A DNA stretch of 64,000 nt from CAVTLG01 sp963735495 (GTDB taxonomy: Bacteria; Chloroflexota; Ktedonobacteria; Ktedonobacterales; Ktedonobacteraceae): NCBI GenBank assembly GCA_963735495.1, contig CAVTLG010000009.1:248001-312000 (forward strand). The letters are read 5' to 3'. A program made the translations under genes and the position numbers. The notes beneath the pieces were generated by a model. That model saw nothing but the letters and a program-made list of their open reading frames with translations. It was not told the DNA's origin and did not search any database. Positions 44,387 through 54,010 of the stretch are shown one piece after another (positions within the stretch are counted from its first letter, which is position 1; every line of letters begins with the position of its first letter).

Positions 44387-45625
44387 TTATACTGGCATTA
44401 GGAACGTTTTACCAATTGGGTGCGTCTCTACTCTTGAGTAAATAACGACGGCTTGATTGTTACGGGCATCATGTAGGGCAATCCAGGGAACATTCCATTG
44501 TGCATAAAATCGTGCAAGAGCAGTGAATAGCCAGAGTGGGAGCTTGCCACTTATGATCACTCCGCGATCTTGTGGCGGTACTGGAAACTCTAATTGATCC
44601 GCTTCTGTATGGTCAAGGTAGTTATGGACGGGGTGCATCTGGATAATATATTGACCGTCGTCTTTGTGTGGCGGATATATATGAAGGGGTGATTGCATTA
44701 ATTGTCTGGATGTGCCAGTACGTAGAGTAAGCATGGGGACCCAACCCAGCAGCGCATCAAATTGGTGAAATGCTTGCGTTCCCGCATGAAGTGCAAGCGC
44801 GCCGTACACCCAGTTCGGAGCTCGTCCATAGACGGCCAGCGCAGTCTGAGCGGGCACTTTTGTGAGCAATGGTTCAAGCTGATCGGGCGTCCACTCTTCG
44901 GTATCAGGGGCTAATGTACAAAGTTGATGAGGGAGGTGAACTACAAACTCTATTGGGGCGTCATTTAAGTGCAGCGTTTCTAACACATTATCAGAGTAAG
45001 AGCTAAAGAGTTGACGTATACAGTCAATAATGGCGTTATACACTGACCCATGAATATTCCTGCCTCGCTCCAGTCCAGTGAGAGTGCCTGTAATAATCGG
45101 TTTTCGTGATGTAAGGGTTGACTGCCCTTTTGGTTGGGAGTCGAGTTCAGCAAGTGGGAGCAGGCTATTGTCCTTAACAATGTCACGCCAGATCTGAGAA
45201 ATTTCCTTGTCGTCTTCTGTACCACTTTTCAGGAGCAGGATAGAGTGTGTACAGGCGCGGAAAATGCAATGATCTTTCCCATCAGAATTAGGTCGACCAC
45301 CTAGATCGACGATCAGCGGCAGATGACGGCGTGAAAGATCATGGCAAATAAGCTCTCTAAATTTGTCTGTCCAACGTCGGTAATCCCATACAGCCGCTTG
45401 TATCTGGCGAACTGTATCCAGATCGCCTTCCAGAAACCAGTCGCCCTCGATGTCAGGATTGGCACGAAATACATAATGAGGAACGTCGCAACGGCGTAGC
45501 TCCCGTGTCAGATTGTGGGTCAAAACGGACTTGCCAGCATTAGGCGGTCCACCTATCAGGATAGCTGGAAGAGCATTAGCCGTAATCATGGTGGCGATTG
45601 TTTCTGTATTACATCTGTGAGTCAT
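44387..45625 (-). CDS. csx3: Csx3 ring-nuclease-type domains fused to P-loop ATPase
   Basis: 412 residues. Residues about 20-210 form a P-loop domain with Walker A IGGPPNAGKSVLT (25-33). The C-terminal part, DRGVIISGKLPLWLFTALARF...NQAVVIYS, matches Csx3, known from other species to bind and cleave cyclic tetra-adenylate. An additional Csx3-like unit precedes it (about 230-310, AVYGRAPNWVYGALALHAG), so the protein seems to contain two. Csx3-ATPase fusions are known accessory proteins of type III CRISPR. ATG 45625 has AGGAG at six bases. Divergent from the CARF-HTH gene. Expected role: removing the second messenger. Confidence 0.85.
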   Translation of the reverse strand: MTHRCNTETIATMITANALPAILIGGPPNAGKSVLTHNLTRELRRCDVPHYVFRANPDIEGDWFLEGDLDTVRQIQAAVWDYRRWTDKFRELICHDLSRRHLPLIVDLGGRPNSDGKDHCIFRACTHSILLLKSGTEDDKEISQIWRDIVKDNSLLPLAELDSQPKGQSTLTSRKPIITGTLTGLERGRNIHGSVYNAIIDCIRQLFSSYSDNVLETLHLNDAPIEFVVHLPHQLCTLAPDTEEWTPDQLEPLLTKVPAQTALAVYGRAPNWVYGALALHAGTQAFHQFDALLGWVPMLTLRTGTSRQLMQSPLHIYPPHKDDGQYIIQMHPVHNYLDHTEADQLEFPVPPQDRGVIISGKLPLWLFTALARFYAQWNVPWIALHDARNNQAVVIYSRVETHPIGKTFLMPV

Positions 45626-45667
45626 ATATTTCTCCTGAATAAAGTTATTCTTCTAGTTAACAAGAAA

Positions 45668-46645
45668 ATGGTGGAAGTGATGCAAGAGTATAGAGGGTAC
45701 AAACATACGCTCGTGGCAACGCTTGGTGGGCAGCCTCAAGTCGTGACCTTCACGCTGGATCTGCTGCTCAGGCGTGGCGTTTCTATCTACGAAGTTATCG
45801 TTGTACATCCCGCATCTTCGCCGTCTATTCAACAATCCCTGGAGAGACTGAACGCCGAATTTGTCAGGGATCGCTATACTTTCGAGGGGCAAGACCTGAC
45901 CATTCGTTTTCGTAAACAGGTACTCAATCACTACGATACGATCATTGACGATATCGTCGATGAAGCAACTGCGAATGGTGCCCTCGATACCATCGGCGAA
46001 CTGATTCGCAGCCTGAAACAACAGGGGCGTATCATCCACTTCTCTATATCTGGCGGACGACGACTGATGACCTTTCTCTCTTTTTCGGCAGCTCTATTGT
46101 ACTTTGACACACCAGACGAACTTTTACATCTTTACACTCCTGAACCTGTGAAGAAACGTGTTGATGAAAACGGCTTGATGCATCTCCCGCCAGGAATGGA
46201 GCAGCGCCTGATTGAGGTGCCGTTTGCTCGTGCTGCCCAACCGGTTCTTGCTTTGATGCTCAATCGCAGTCCTTCGGCAACCATCCAGACGCAGAAAGCA
46301 GAACAGAAAGCCGAAGAGCAGAGGCGTTGTCAGTGGGTCATGGACGAACTTACAAAGAAGCCGCGTCAGGTTCTCCTGCTTCTTGCGCAAGGAATGCATC
46401 CAACTGAAGTTGCCAATGCTCTGAAAGTCCAGCCATCAACGATCAGCACTTATACCAATGCCATCTATAGTGCATGCCAGAGTGCCTGGAACGTATCCGA
46501 AAAAGAACAGATTAACTATCGCTACGTGCAAATGAAATTCGCCAACTATATTCCCGATGAAGAAAGTGTACCTGTTGAGAGGAAAAAAAAGATCCAAGCT
46601 AGTTCGGAAAAAAACAAGGTAATTGGACGAAAAAGTCATAATTAG
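45668..46645 (+). CDS. CARF-HTH transcription regulator of the type III locus
   Basis: 325 residues. The N-terminal CARF domain of the NE0113/Csm6-like type begins TLVATLGGQPQVVTFTLDLLL (14-34) and has the second ligand loop SISGGRRLMTF (127-136). Residues 230-275 are a LuxR/GerE-like helix-turn-helix (VLLLLAQGMHPTEVANALKV), in place of the HEPN nuclease of Csm6. The inferred function is transcription control by cyclic oligoadenylate. Start Met 45668 or 45680 is uncertain. Only 42 bases separate it from the divergent csx3 start, so one operator could control both arms. Confidence 0.82.
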   Translation: MVEVMQEYRGYKHTLVATLGGQPQVVTFTLDLLLRRGVSIYEVIVVHPASSPSIQQSLERLNAEFVRDRYTFEGQDLTIRFRKQVLNHYDTIIDDIVDEATANGALDTIGELIRSLKQQGRIIHFSISGGRRLMTFLSFSAALLYFDTPDELLHLYTPEPVKKRVDENGLMHLPPGMEQRLIEVPFARAAQPVLALMLNRSPSATIQTQKAEQKAEEQRRCQWVMDELTKKPRQVLLLLAQGMHPTEVANALKVQPSTISTYTNAIYSACQSAWNVSEKEQINYRYVQMKFANYIPDEESVPVERKKKIQASSEKNKVIGRKSHN

Positions 46646-46749
46646 TTTGGATGTTTTTCTTAAGAGATCATGCTACCATTGTTGTCAACGCAGAGATATG
46701 GAAAGATGCGATGTGCCATTGACTCTATCAATAATAAAGGGAGGTAGCG

Positions 46750-48415
46750 GTGTTACAATCTTTGCTCGCATTTGATACCGATCATATCAAGAGCTATGTT
46801 TTTGCTACGAGCAAATTAAAAGAGATTCGCGGTGCAAGTTCCATTCTGGATCATCTCAACCGCGTCGAAACCATCAGGGAAGCTGAAAAGCTCGGAGCGC
46901 GCACGATTTATGCCCATGGTGGATCGGCGCTTTTTATCATCGATTCAGGTAAGGCAGAACAGTTAGGTAAAGTGGTACAAAGGCTCTATCACACGCGAAC
47001 AGGTGGCGGAGCCTCCATCACCTATGCAATTCAGCCCATCCCTGAGAATAATGTAGAAGATATCATGATGGCAGAGAAACTGAATGAGCATGTCACGATG
47101 TCGCAAGTGCTACAGTTACTCCGCTTGCGTCTGGCAAAAGAGAGCCTGCAAACAGGTGAGTTCCATCAGGAGATTGGCCTTGTAGAGACTATTGCCTTGC
47201 CCACACATGCCTTGCTTTGTATCTGCAAGTCGTGTGGCCTAGCCTACGCCGAAAGTATACAGTCAGAGCCCGGCGAACCAGAAAGGTCGTTATTGTCGTG
47301 TCTGTGTAGGAAAGCGTGATGAAGACGAGGATATCAGGAAACGCATTCCCGCTATGATTCGCGCAGTGCAATCCGCACCGGCATCACAGAAGAATAAGGA
47401 TCTGAAGCTCTGGGAACGCATTCTGCAAATATTGGGTAAGCAAGATGCCTCTATTACTTCCACCTATCATCTTTCTGATGAAACACAACGCCCGCCGGAT
47501 TTTAATGCTTTCCGTGAGTTGATCGCAGGAAAAGGCTATCTGGGCTTGATTTACGCGGACGCGAACAGTATGGGTAAGGCGATTGAAGCACAAAAAACCT
47601 TACAAAGTGTGCAGCAATTTGCAGAGCAAGTCGATGAGGCTGTGTTTAAAGCGATGGGAGATACTATCAGGACGCACCTTCCTGTACAAAGTAATATGCT
47701 GCCTTTTGACGTCCTCCTGATCGGTGGTGATGACATTGTGATGGTCACACCTGCGAACAAAGCCTTGCAGGTGGCATATACACTTGCGGAACAGTTTCAT
47801 GTGCATACCAACAAGCAGTATACGCTCTCTGTCGGCGTAGTGCTCGCGCCAATCGCGTATCCTTTCAATCTGCAACGCACCCTGGCCGAAGATATCCTCA
47901 AGGACGCCAAGAAAGCCGGTGCAAACGGTAGCGGAGCACGAGAACAGGCTCGCATCAGCTTTGTCGTTGTCACGGGCAGTACCAGCCTGAGCTATGACAA
48001 GATCTATGAAGGAATGCATCGCCTTGATCAGGGCAAGAAGGAGGAATTTCAGGCCACAATGCGTCCCTACACGCTGGCTGATTTTGACTGGTTGCTCAAG
48101 CAGCTCAAAGAGGGAAAGGATCGGCGCCTGGGGCGTACTAAGCTCCATCAACTCTATGAGGCGATTCTGAAGTTGAATTACACCACGACGATTCTCGAAT
48201 CTCTCGCACTCTTCCGCAACTGGAAGGAGGATGAGCGAGATTTCATCAGAGACATCGTGAGAGAGTTTGATACTCACCTGACATCGCAGCAGCGAAAGCA
48301 GCGAGGAACGCTCTTTCCCTGGTATCTCGAATGCAAAAATGATACCAGCATTAACGACATCTATCGTACTCCGCTGCTCGATTTCATCGAACTCTACGAT
48401 TTCATTTCTTCATAG
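46750..48415 (+). CDS. cas10: Cas10 of a type III-D-like system, HD-less, one frameshift
   Basis: Large effector subunit that makes cyclic oligoadenylate. It starts directly with the first palm-like domain (LLAFDTDHIKSYVFATSKLKEIRGASSILD) and lacks the N-terminal HD DNase. A zinc ribbon has CICKSC and, in the next frame, YCRVCVGKR. The second palm holds the synthetase motif GGDD (47723-47734). The first frame stops at 47319; the second continues after an apparent extra base in the A-run around 47281-47286. Corrected length about 554 residues. GTG 46750 follows GGGAGG. It may be a null allele, a sequence error or a recoding site. Confidence 0.88.
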
Positions 48416-48437
48416 TGAGGAAAGGATATAACAGGCG

Positions 48438-49121
48438 ATGCTTGTACAAATAGACTACGAACTGAGCTTTGCCTCGCCATTCCACTTAGGAACGGGCATC
48501 AGTACCAATGCGCTTGATCGCACCGTTATTCGTGATGCAGATAAGTGCCTCTACGTACCTGCCTCGACCTTCAAGGGGATTTTGCGCGAACATTGCGAAC
48601 ACCTGTTGCGCTTCTACTCACCTACTGAGGTGGAAGGTGTAGACAGTCCCCACGATGCCAATGCCGCGCTGGCAGAATTAGGGAGAGCGCCAACTCTAAT
48701 CAGCCGCATCTTCGGTTCACAGATGTATCCTGGCAGTTTGCGTTTTGGTAACGCGGTGCAGGAGTATGCAGCACGTAGGATGTACGAAGAGGCACAAACC
48801 AGCGTTTTGACGCAAGTGCGCATTGATCGTATCACACACACTGCTACGAATGAAGCGCTCTACACCAGTGAATTTGGTAATTGTTTCCTCACTTTCCAGG
48901 GAGTCATAAAGGGTCAACTCGATTGTGTACCTATCGATGAACTCGAAGTTTTGGTAGAGGACAGTGATGAGGTGTACATAGTTACGCCAACCTACTCGCT
49001 TTTACTTTTGCTAGCGGGTCTCTTTATGGTCGAACGGATCGGCGGCAATAAATCGACAGGCAAGGGACAATGTTGCTGTACCATTACGAAGGTGTTGCTC
49101 GAACAGGCACGAATGTACTGA
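48438..49121 (+). CDS. RAMP (Cas7-like) protein
   Basis: 227 residues with RAMP ferredoxin-like features: PFHLGTGISTNALDRTVIRD near the start, YVPASTFKGILREH (the PxSSLKG-type loop) and the glycine-rich GGNKSTGKGQ near the C-terminus. The Asp that in Csm3 cuts target RNA has a counterpart in ALDRTVIRD. It is the second gene of the effector operon and would sit on the crRNA backbone. Confidence 0.8.
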   Translation: MLVQIDYELSFASPFHLGTGISTNALDRTVIRDADKCLYVPASTFKGILREHCEHLLRFYSPTEVEGVDSPHDANAALAELGRAPTLISRIFGSQMYPGSLRFGNAVQEYAARRMYEEAQTSVLTQVRIDRITHTATNEALYTSEFGNCFLTFQGVIKGQLDCVPIDELEVLVEDSDEVYIVTPTYSLLLLLAGLFMVERIGGNKSTGKGQCCCTITKVLLEQARMY

Positions 49122-49196
49122 GGAGGAGTGGCGGCCCTGGATAATGCGCCTGGATATGTTGAGTAACTACGCGCAGGCTGAGAAAGGCGGGCAAAG

Positions 49197-50463
49197 GTGA
49201 AGCATGTGTATCTTCAAGTAAACGCGAGATCGCCGCTCACAATACGATCTGACCAGGCGCTAGAGGGAGCTGCAACAACGCCATATATTCCAGGAACAAC
49301 GTTCCTTGGTGGCCTCGCAGCAGCCCATCGCATACTGCTGCCTGAAAAGGATCATGAGTTCGCCGCGCTCTTTCTCAATGAACAGGTATATATTCCTTAC
49401 CTTTATCCGGCAGTGTTTAAACTATCTACATTTCACGAAGCAAATTTGCCGGTGATGCCTCTGCCTAAGACTGCTCAGACCTGCAAACGCTTCTCTGGCT
49501 TTAAGCCGTTAAGCAACGAAATAACGAATGAAAAACGTCATGGGATACGCGATAGTTTGCTTGATTGGGCCGTCTTTTCGCTGTTGAATAAAGATAAGGA
49601 GCAACGTACTATTCCAACAATACTGGCCCCGCTGAATGCTCATGCAACTTGTAGGTATGACAACTGTAAACAAGCAATGGATCGCGTGAAGGGCTATTAC
49701 AGGCGTTACAGAGATAATCCTAAGCAGAGGATGCAGGCGAAGGTTCATATGCATTTGCAGACACGCACAGGCATCAATCGTAGTTGGGGCGTTGTCGAGG
49801 AAGGTATTTTATATAATCGCGAGGTATTTGACGAGAATATGCGTTTCTGGGGCGAAGTCATTCTCCCGGATGAACTCGCCGACACGTTTAGCGCTTTTGT
49901 AGAAGAGGCCGACAAGGAAGATGTTATTCATATCGGAACTGGACTTACACGCGGGCTGGGCCACATCAAGATAGGAAAGCAGTTCGAGGCGCAAAAAGAG
50001 GGACTTGCCAGTTTTAGAAGCAGGTTGGAGAATTTCGATGAGGCTCTTAAGGAGCAGGCGCAAGCTGCGGATGTGAAGGCGCTCGAACTGCTTCTACTTT
50101 GCAGTTACGCTGCGCTCGCCAACTATTCTCTGCGACGTGTTCTTGCGCAATCGTTCAACACTCGACACCGCAACGCTCGCTCGCGCGCTAGGGTTGCCAA
50201 CCGATACATTCAAAAAAATTTACCAGGCTACGGAAACACGGCGTATTACAGGCTGGTATGGCGTCTGGGGGACACCACGGACGAACGATTACGCAATAGA
50301 GATGGGTTCTACTTTTCTGTTCTCCTGTTCCCACACGCTGGATGCCGGGTTACTGCAAGCACTCTACGCACTGGAGGAGACAGGGTTAGGGCGGCGGCTC
50401 GCGGAGGGGTTCGGGCGCATTTGCATCTCCGACCCTTTTCATCTGGAAGGAGAACAGGCATGA
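49197..50463 (+). CDS. csx10: Csx10-like RAMP protein, one frameshift
   Basis: Cas5-type RAMP protein typical of subtype III-D, likely gripping the crRNA 5' handle. The N-terminus VNARSPLTIRSDQALEG and YIPGTTFLGGLAAAH are characteristic. The reading frame changes near 50076-50085: the family sequence resumes one frame later with YFAVTLRSPTILCD and runs to LGRRLAEGFGRICI and stop 50463. An extra base is the simplest explanation. The stop overlaps the next gene start (ATGA). GTG 49197 overlaps the stop of an 18-codon frame at 49144-49200. Confidence 0.8.
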
Positions 50464-50957
50464 ATAGACGTATGAAAATTATCGTCTACGTGAATGAGCA
50501 GGCAGATACAAAAATTTTTTATGACAAGTCGCAGGAATTGGGCATGCTCGCTGTGAAATCGTTCCAGGAACAGCGTAGTGGTACTAAAAAAAATCAACAT
50601 CGAGCGCAGATGACTAGCCTGGAGAACATTGCGGAAACAACGCTGAAAGTGTCTGATGTGCTGGACTATATCAAGAAACAGACTGCGCATCAAGATGGGT
50701 GGAAGAATGAATATGAAGGTAAGCGCTTTGGAGAAAGCTTGAAAAACTATATTGAGCATGATCTGGACAACATTCGTAATGATGTCTGCCGCAACGTCGG
50801 CATTGGCTACATGACTGATATAGACAAGCGAGATCGACAGCAGGTTTACCTACATTTGATCCGCCAACTGATTCGTCAGATCGTCGTGCAGTATGAGTAC
50901 GAGGTTAGCGAATTGGAGAGAAGCCGCGAGCCGGAAAGGCGCAAAAATAGATCATGA
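50460..50957 (+). CDS. Small helical protein of the III-D operon
   Basis: 165 residues, mostly predicted helical and highly charged (KNYIEHDLDNIRNDVCRN, YLHLIRQLIRQIVVQYEYE). ATG 50460 overlaps the csx10 stop. Its end overlaps the next gene. It could be a small-subunit (Cas11-like) protein or an accessory protein. No family motif recognised. Confidence 0.65.
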   Translation: MNRRMKIIVYVNEQADTKIFYDKSQELGMLAVKSFQEQRSGTKKNQHRAQMTSLENIAETTLKVSDVLDYIKKQTAHQDGWKNEYEGKRFGESLKNYIEHDLDNIRNDVCRNVGIGYMTDIDKRDRQQVYLHLIRQLIRQIVVQYEYEVSELERSREPERRKNRS

Positions 50958-51463
50958 TTACGCAAAAAGAACAGGAGACGATACGAATTCTAAGCGACAC
51001 CGAGCTGTACCCACAGGCAGTTGAGTTTATGCGTGGCATCGCAAAAGCACTTCCATCCACACAAATTAATGGACTATTGAATGTCTCGCTTGCGAACACG
51101 TATGATCGGCTCAAGGAATTTGTGGAGTATCAGTCTGAACGGGCAACGTGGAAGGCCACGGAAAAGCATATTCCTGATTTTTATAAAAGGCTCACTCGGA
51201 AATTCACAGAGTTGGAGAGATATGCCCTCGTTGCTATAGCGGACAGGCCGGAGAAGGTCTCATGGGAGGATAAAGAGGCGGTGAAGATGGAACTTACGCG
51301 CGAATTTATTCAGCATCTCCTCGCCGAGAACGATTTTATGATAGCCACGAATGCCTTTACGACTGCTGATAGCAATGGAGATCGGGCGAACACAAGCAAT
51401 CAAGAGAGGCCGAGGGATGACCATCGAGGTTCATGGCAGAATAGAGGAGGGAAGCAGCAATGA
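50954..51463 (+). CDS. Cas11/Csm2-like small subunit (putative)
   Basis: 169 residues. The N-terminal 140 residues are alpha-helical with AVEFMRGIAKALPSTQINGL resembling the small subunit that lines target RNA in type III complexes; the last 35 are polar and disordered. ATGA overlap upstream and a 4-base overlap with the following cas7 show tight coupling. The assignment rests on context, size and helicity. Confidence 0.6.
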   Translation: MITQKEQETIRILSDTELYPQAVEFMRGIAKALPSTQINGLLNVSLANTYDRLKEFVEYQSERATWKATEKHIPDFYKRLTRKFTELERYALVAIADRPEKVSWEDKEAVKMELTREFIQHLLAENDFMIATNAFTTADSNGDRANTSNQERPRDDHRGSWQNRGGKQQ

Positions 51464-52365
51464 CATCAGATGCAGCCGAAAAAGCGCCAGATACGCGCCC
51501 TATGCGCTACGAATTACGCAACCGCTATACTTTCGATGGTAAGTTAGAGATGATGACAGGACTGCACATCGGAGGTGGCAAAGCCACATTGAGTCATACC
51601 AATAGTCCGGTTGTGCTTACGGCAGAGGGTTTGCCTTTTATTCCAGGTTCCAGCTTGAAAGGAGTACTGCGTAGCACAATCGAGAAGTTTGTTGCAAGCC
51701 TTCCAGCAGATCTGGGCTTGCATTCATGTGGACTGCTTTCAGAAGAGGACAAAGACGAGTCGTGCCCTACCGCACGTCAAGGGTTGATAGTAAAAGACCG
51801 TCGCGGGAATGCTAATAAAGCAGAAGCCATTATGAATCAGGCTCGCAAAGATCTCTGTCATACCTGTCAACTTTTCGGCTCACCCTTCGCCGCCGGACGC
51901 ATTACGATTAACGATCTCTATCTTATCAGTGATGAATGGAGCGGGAGCACACAGATACGCGATGGTGTCGCAATTGACCGCGATAGAGAGACGGCGAAAC
52001 ATGGCGCGAAATATGACTTTGAGGTCGTGCCATCTACCACCGTTTTCGTCATGCGTTTGCTCATCGAGAATGCCACCCCAAAAGATTTACAACTAATCAG
52101 CATCGGGTTAAGCGAGTTTGTAAGCGGCTTTGGAAGCGTTGGTGGCTTGCGCTCGCGTGGTCTGGGAGCATGCATTCTCAATGATCTGGAAATTCGCTGC
52201 ATGAAGCTTACAGATCTGGATGATGCAGCGCGCAAGCAGCGTCTGCTGCGCTACCTGCTACGCAAAAGAGATAGCGCGGAGGACGGACTTGATCGCATCG
52301 ATACGCAGGCTTTTTTCGACGAGCATATCAAGGCATTGTTTCGAGAAGAGACAACTAATGCATAG
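51460..52365 (+). CDS. Csm3-like Cas7 RAMP protein (lacks the usual cleavage Asp)
   Basis: 301 residues. Core motifs: TGLHIGGGKATLS, PFIPGSSLKGVLRS, CHTCQLFGSPFAAGR and the glycine-rich GFGSVGGLRSRGLG. In Csm3 an Asp in a GIDNPVI-like segment cuts target RNA; here that segment reads SHTNSPVVLT with no Asp, suggesting a structural, non-cutting subunit. Overlaps the preceding gene by 4 bases. 12 bases before the next cas7. Confidence 0.86.
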   Translation: MTSDAAEKAPDTRPMRYELRNRYTFDGKLEMMTGLHIGGGKATLSHTNSPVVLTAEGLPFIPGSSLKGVLRSTIEKFVASLPADLGLHSCGLLSEEDKDESCPTARQGLIVKDRRGNANKAEAIMNQARKDLCHTCQLFGSPFAAGRITINDLYLISDEWSGSTQIRDGVAIDRDRETAKHGAKYDFEVVPSTTVFVMRLLIENATPKDLQLISIGLSEFVSGFGSVGGLRSRGLGACILNDLEIRCMKLTDLDDAARKQRLLRYLLRKRDSAEDGLDRIDTQAFFDEHIKALFREETTNA

Positions 52366-52377
52366 AGGAGTGGAGAG

Positions 52378-53379
52378 ATGTTAAAAGCACTGGTAAATGA
52401 AGCGTGTCTGCGCCTGGATATAACCGCGCGGGGTCCATTGCTGATCAAGACTGGCTATGCTACCGTTATTGGCGCGGACATGGCTCCTGTGCAGACCTAC
52501 CGCAATGGGCAGCAAGAAGTTTACCTTCCTGGCAGTTCGTTAAAGGGTGTCTTCCGTAGTCATATCGAGAAGGTCATCAACAGTATCCAGCCGCGTGTAG
52601 CGTGTAACCCACTTCAAACGTCACTAAATGATCCTGGTGACAGGCAACTTTATCGCGATTTCTGCGGCTCTCGCCGAGATTTCAATGCTAAAACGTTGCC
52701 GCACCTTGTATATGCTGGCTCGTGTCCGACTTGTCGCCTCTTTGGTTCGACCGAGTTCGCCGGACGCCTGGCCGTCCAGGATGCCTACTTGCCAGCAAGT
52801 TCCGTTGGAACGAAAGCGCTCATCGAGCACCGCGATGGCGTTGCTATCGATAGACTCACAGGTGGGGCATCCGGTAGAGCTAAATTTGATCTAGAAACGG
52901 TAACGGAAGGCACAACTTTCACCAGCATGCTGCATCTACGCAATTTTGAGATCTGGCAACTTGGCTTGCTCTTCGTCATCATTCAGGATATGGAAGACGA
53001 GTTGATTCGCATCGGCTCTGGCCGTTCGCGTGGGTTAGGTAAGGTTAGCGCTAGCATCAGTGAGCAAGAGGAAGGGTTGCATCTGGGTGGAGTGGTCTTG
53101 AGCACGATACGCACGGGTCAGAGCAGGCAGGAACAGGATCACGAATTATGGGGACTGGGGCGCTGGCTCGGTAGCGAATGTGAGTTGTATGGTACGAGGC
53201 ATGATGACTTGCTGACGCTCTCTCCTATGGTGGCGCACACACCACATGGCATTCGCAATGTCCGTGTGTTCAAGGGCACTGCTCTGAAGAATCTCCGCGA
53301 GCAATGTGTTGAGTCTTTCTTGACATGTATGCAAGAGGAAGGGTGGACACAGAAACAGCCAACTACGACGGATATATAA
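52378..53379 (+). CDS. Csm3-like Cas7 RAMP protein (putative cleavage subunit)
   Basis: 333 residues. Motifs: TGYATVIGADMAPVQTY (with an Asp at the usual catalytic place), YLPGSSLKGVFRSH, CPTCRLFGSTEFAGR, RDGVAIDRLTGGA and RIGSGRSRGLGK. It would form part of the crRNA-binding backbone and, unlike its upstream neighbour, could cut target RNA. ATG follows GGAG. Confidence 0.86.
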   Translation: MLKALVNEACLRLDITARGPLLIKTGYATVIGADMAPVQTYRNGQQEVYLPGSSLKGVFRSHIEKVINSIQPRVACNPLQTSLNDPGDRQLYRDFCGSRRDFNAKTLPHLVYAGSCPTCRLFGSTEFAGRLAVQDAYLPASSVGTKALIEHRDGVAIDRLTGGASGRAKFDLETVTEGTTFTSMLHLRNFEIWQLGLLFVIIQDMEDELIRIGSGRSRGLGKVSASISEQEEGLHLGGVVLSTIRTGQSRQEQDHELWGLGRWLGSECELYGTRHDDLLTLSPMVAHTPHGIRNVRVFKGTALKNLREQCVESFLTCMQEEGWTQKQPTTTDI

Positions 53380-53395
53380 CAAAGGAGATAAGTCG

Positions 53396-54010
53396 ATGGC
53401 ACAGACAACAGAGGAACTTATGCTTGGCGGGTATGTACCACATGATGCTTTTGCAACATTTATCAACGCTTACAAGATCCCACTTGGAGTCACGACACTG
53501 ATGCTATTGGAGATTCAGCCACGCAATGTTGTGAAATCGGATGTGCATCAGAGCTTGCTTCTCTTTGAACAATTTAATCCTGAAGCTGATTTTGCTTCGT
53601 ATACATCGGGACGCATCTTTCACGAACAAGGTGAATTACGTTGGGAAAGGCACCTGGCTGATATGCAGGTTGTCTACACTGGTGATAGAGCGTATAAACC
53701 GGAGCTAAACGATAGTGAGGAGAGGACGTTAGATGCATGTGCTTCATTGATCAGAAGCTATTTTCTTTTTGGAAAACGGCTCGACGAAGGGCAGCTAAAG
53801 CGTATTGGCCCAGCTGCCCAGCTAGGCGATTTCGCTGAAGTACGTATCCCTCGTCTATTGCGCTACCCGCAGTTAGAAGAGTTAAAAGATGCCGAGCGTA
53901 TCCAACTTGCTGTTTGTGAATACGTGGATTGCATGACGGGAATGAATATCGCCTATCGTTTTAAGAAACTCGTTCCCGCCAAAATGTCACAGGAGCAGGA
54001 GAAGTTATGA
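53396..54010 (+). CDS. csx19: Csx19-like protein
   Basis: 204-residue protein with no RAMP signature. The segment FASYTSGRIFHEQGELRWERHLADMQVVYTGDR and its place between cas7 and the large RAMP gene fit Csx19, a III-D-specific component. The name is from recalled family character and context, so moderate confidence. Overlaps the next start by 4 bases. Confidence 0.65.
   Translation: MAQTTEELMLGGYVPHDAFATFINAYKIPLGVTTLMLLEIQPRNVVKSDVHQSLLLFEQFNPEADFASYTSGRIFHEQGELRWERHLADMQVVYTGDRAYKPELNDSEERTLDACASLIRSYFLFGKRLDEGQLKRIGPAAQLGDFAEVRIPRLLRYPQLEELKDAERIQLAVCEYVDCMTGMNIAYRFKKLVPAKMSQEQEKL

Noticed and set aside
49197..50957. A single 586-residue Csx10-fusion protein
   Set aside because: From about 50080 to 50460 that frame is Arg-rich nonsense, while the neighbouring frame gives the real RAMP C-terminus; the next gene starts with its own overlapping ATG at 50460.
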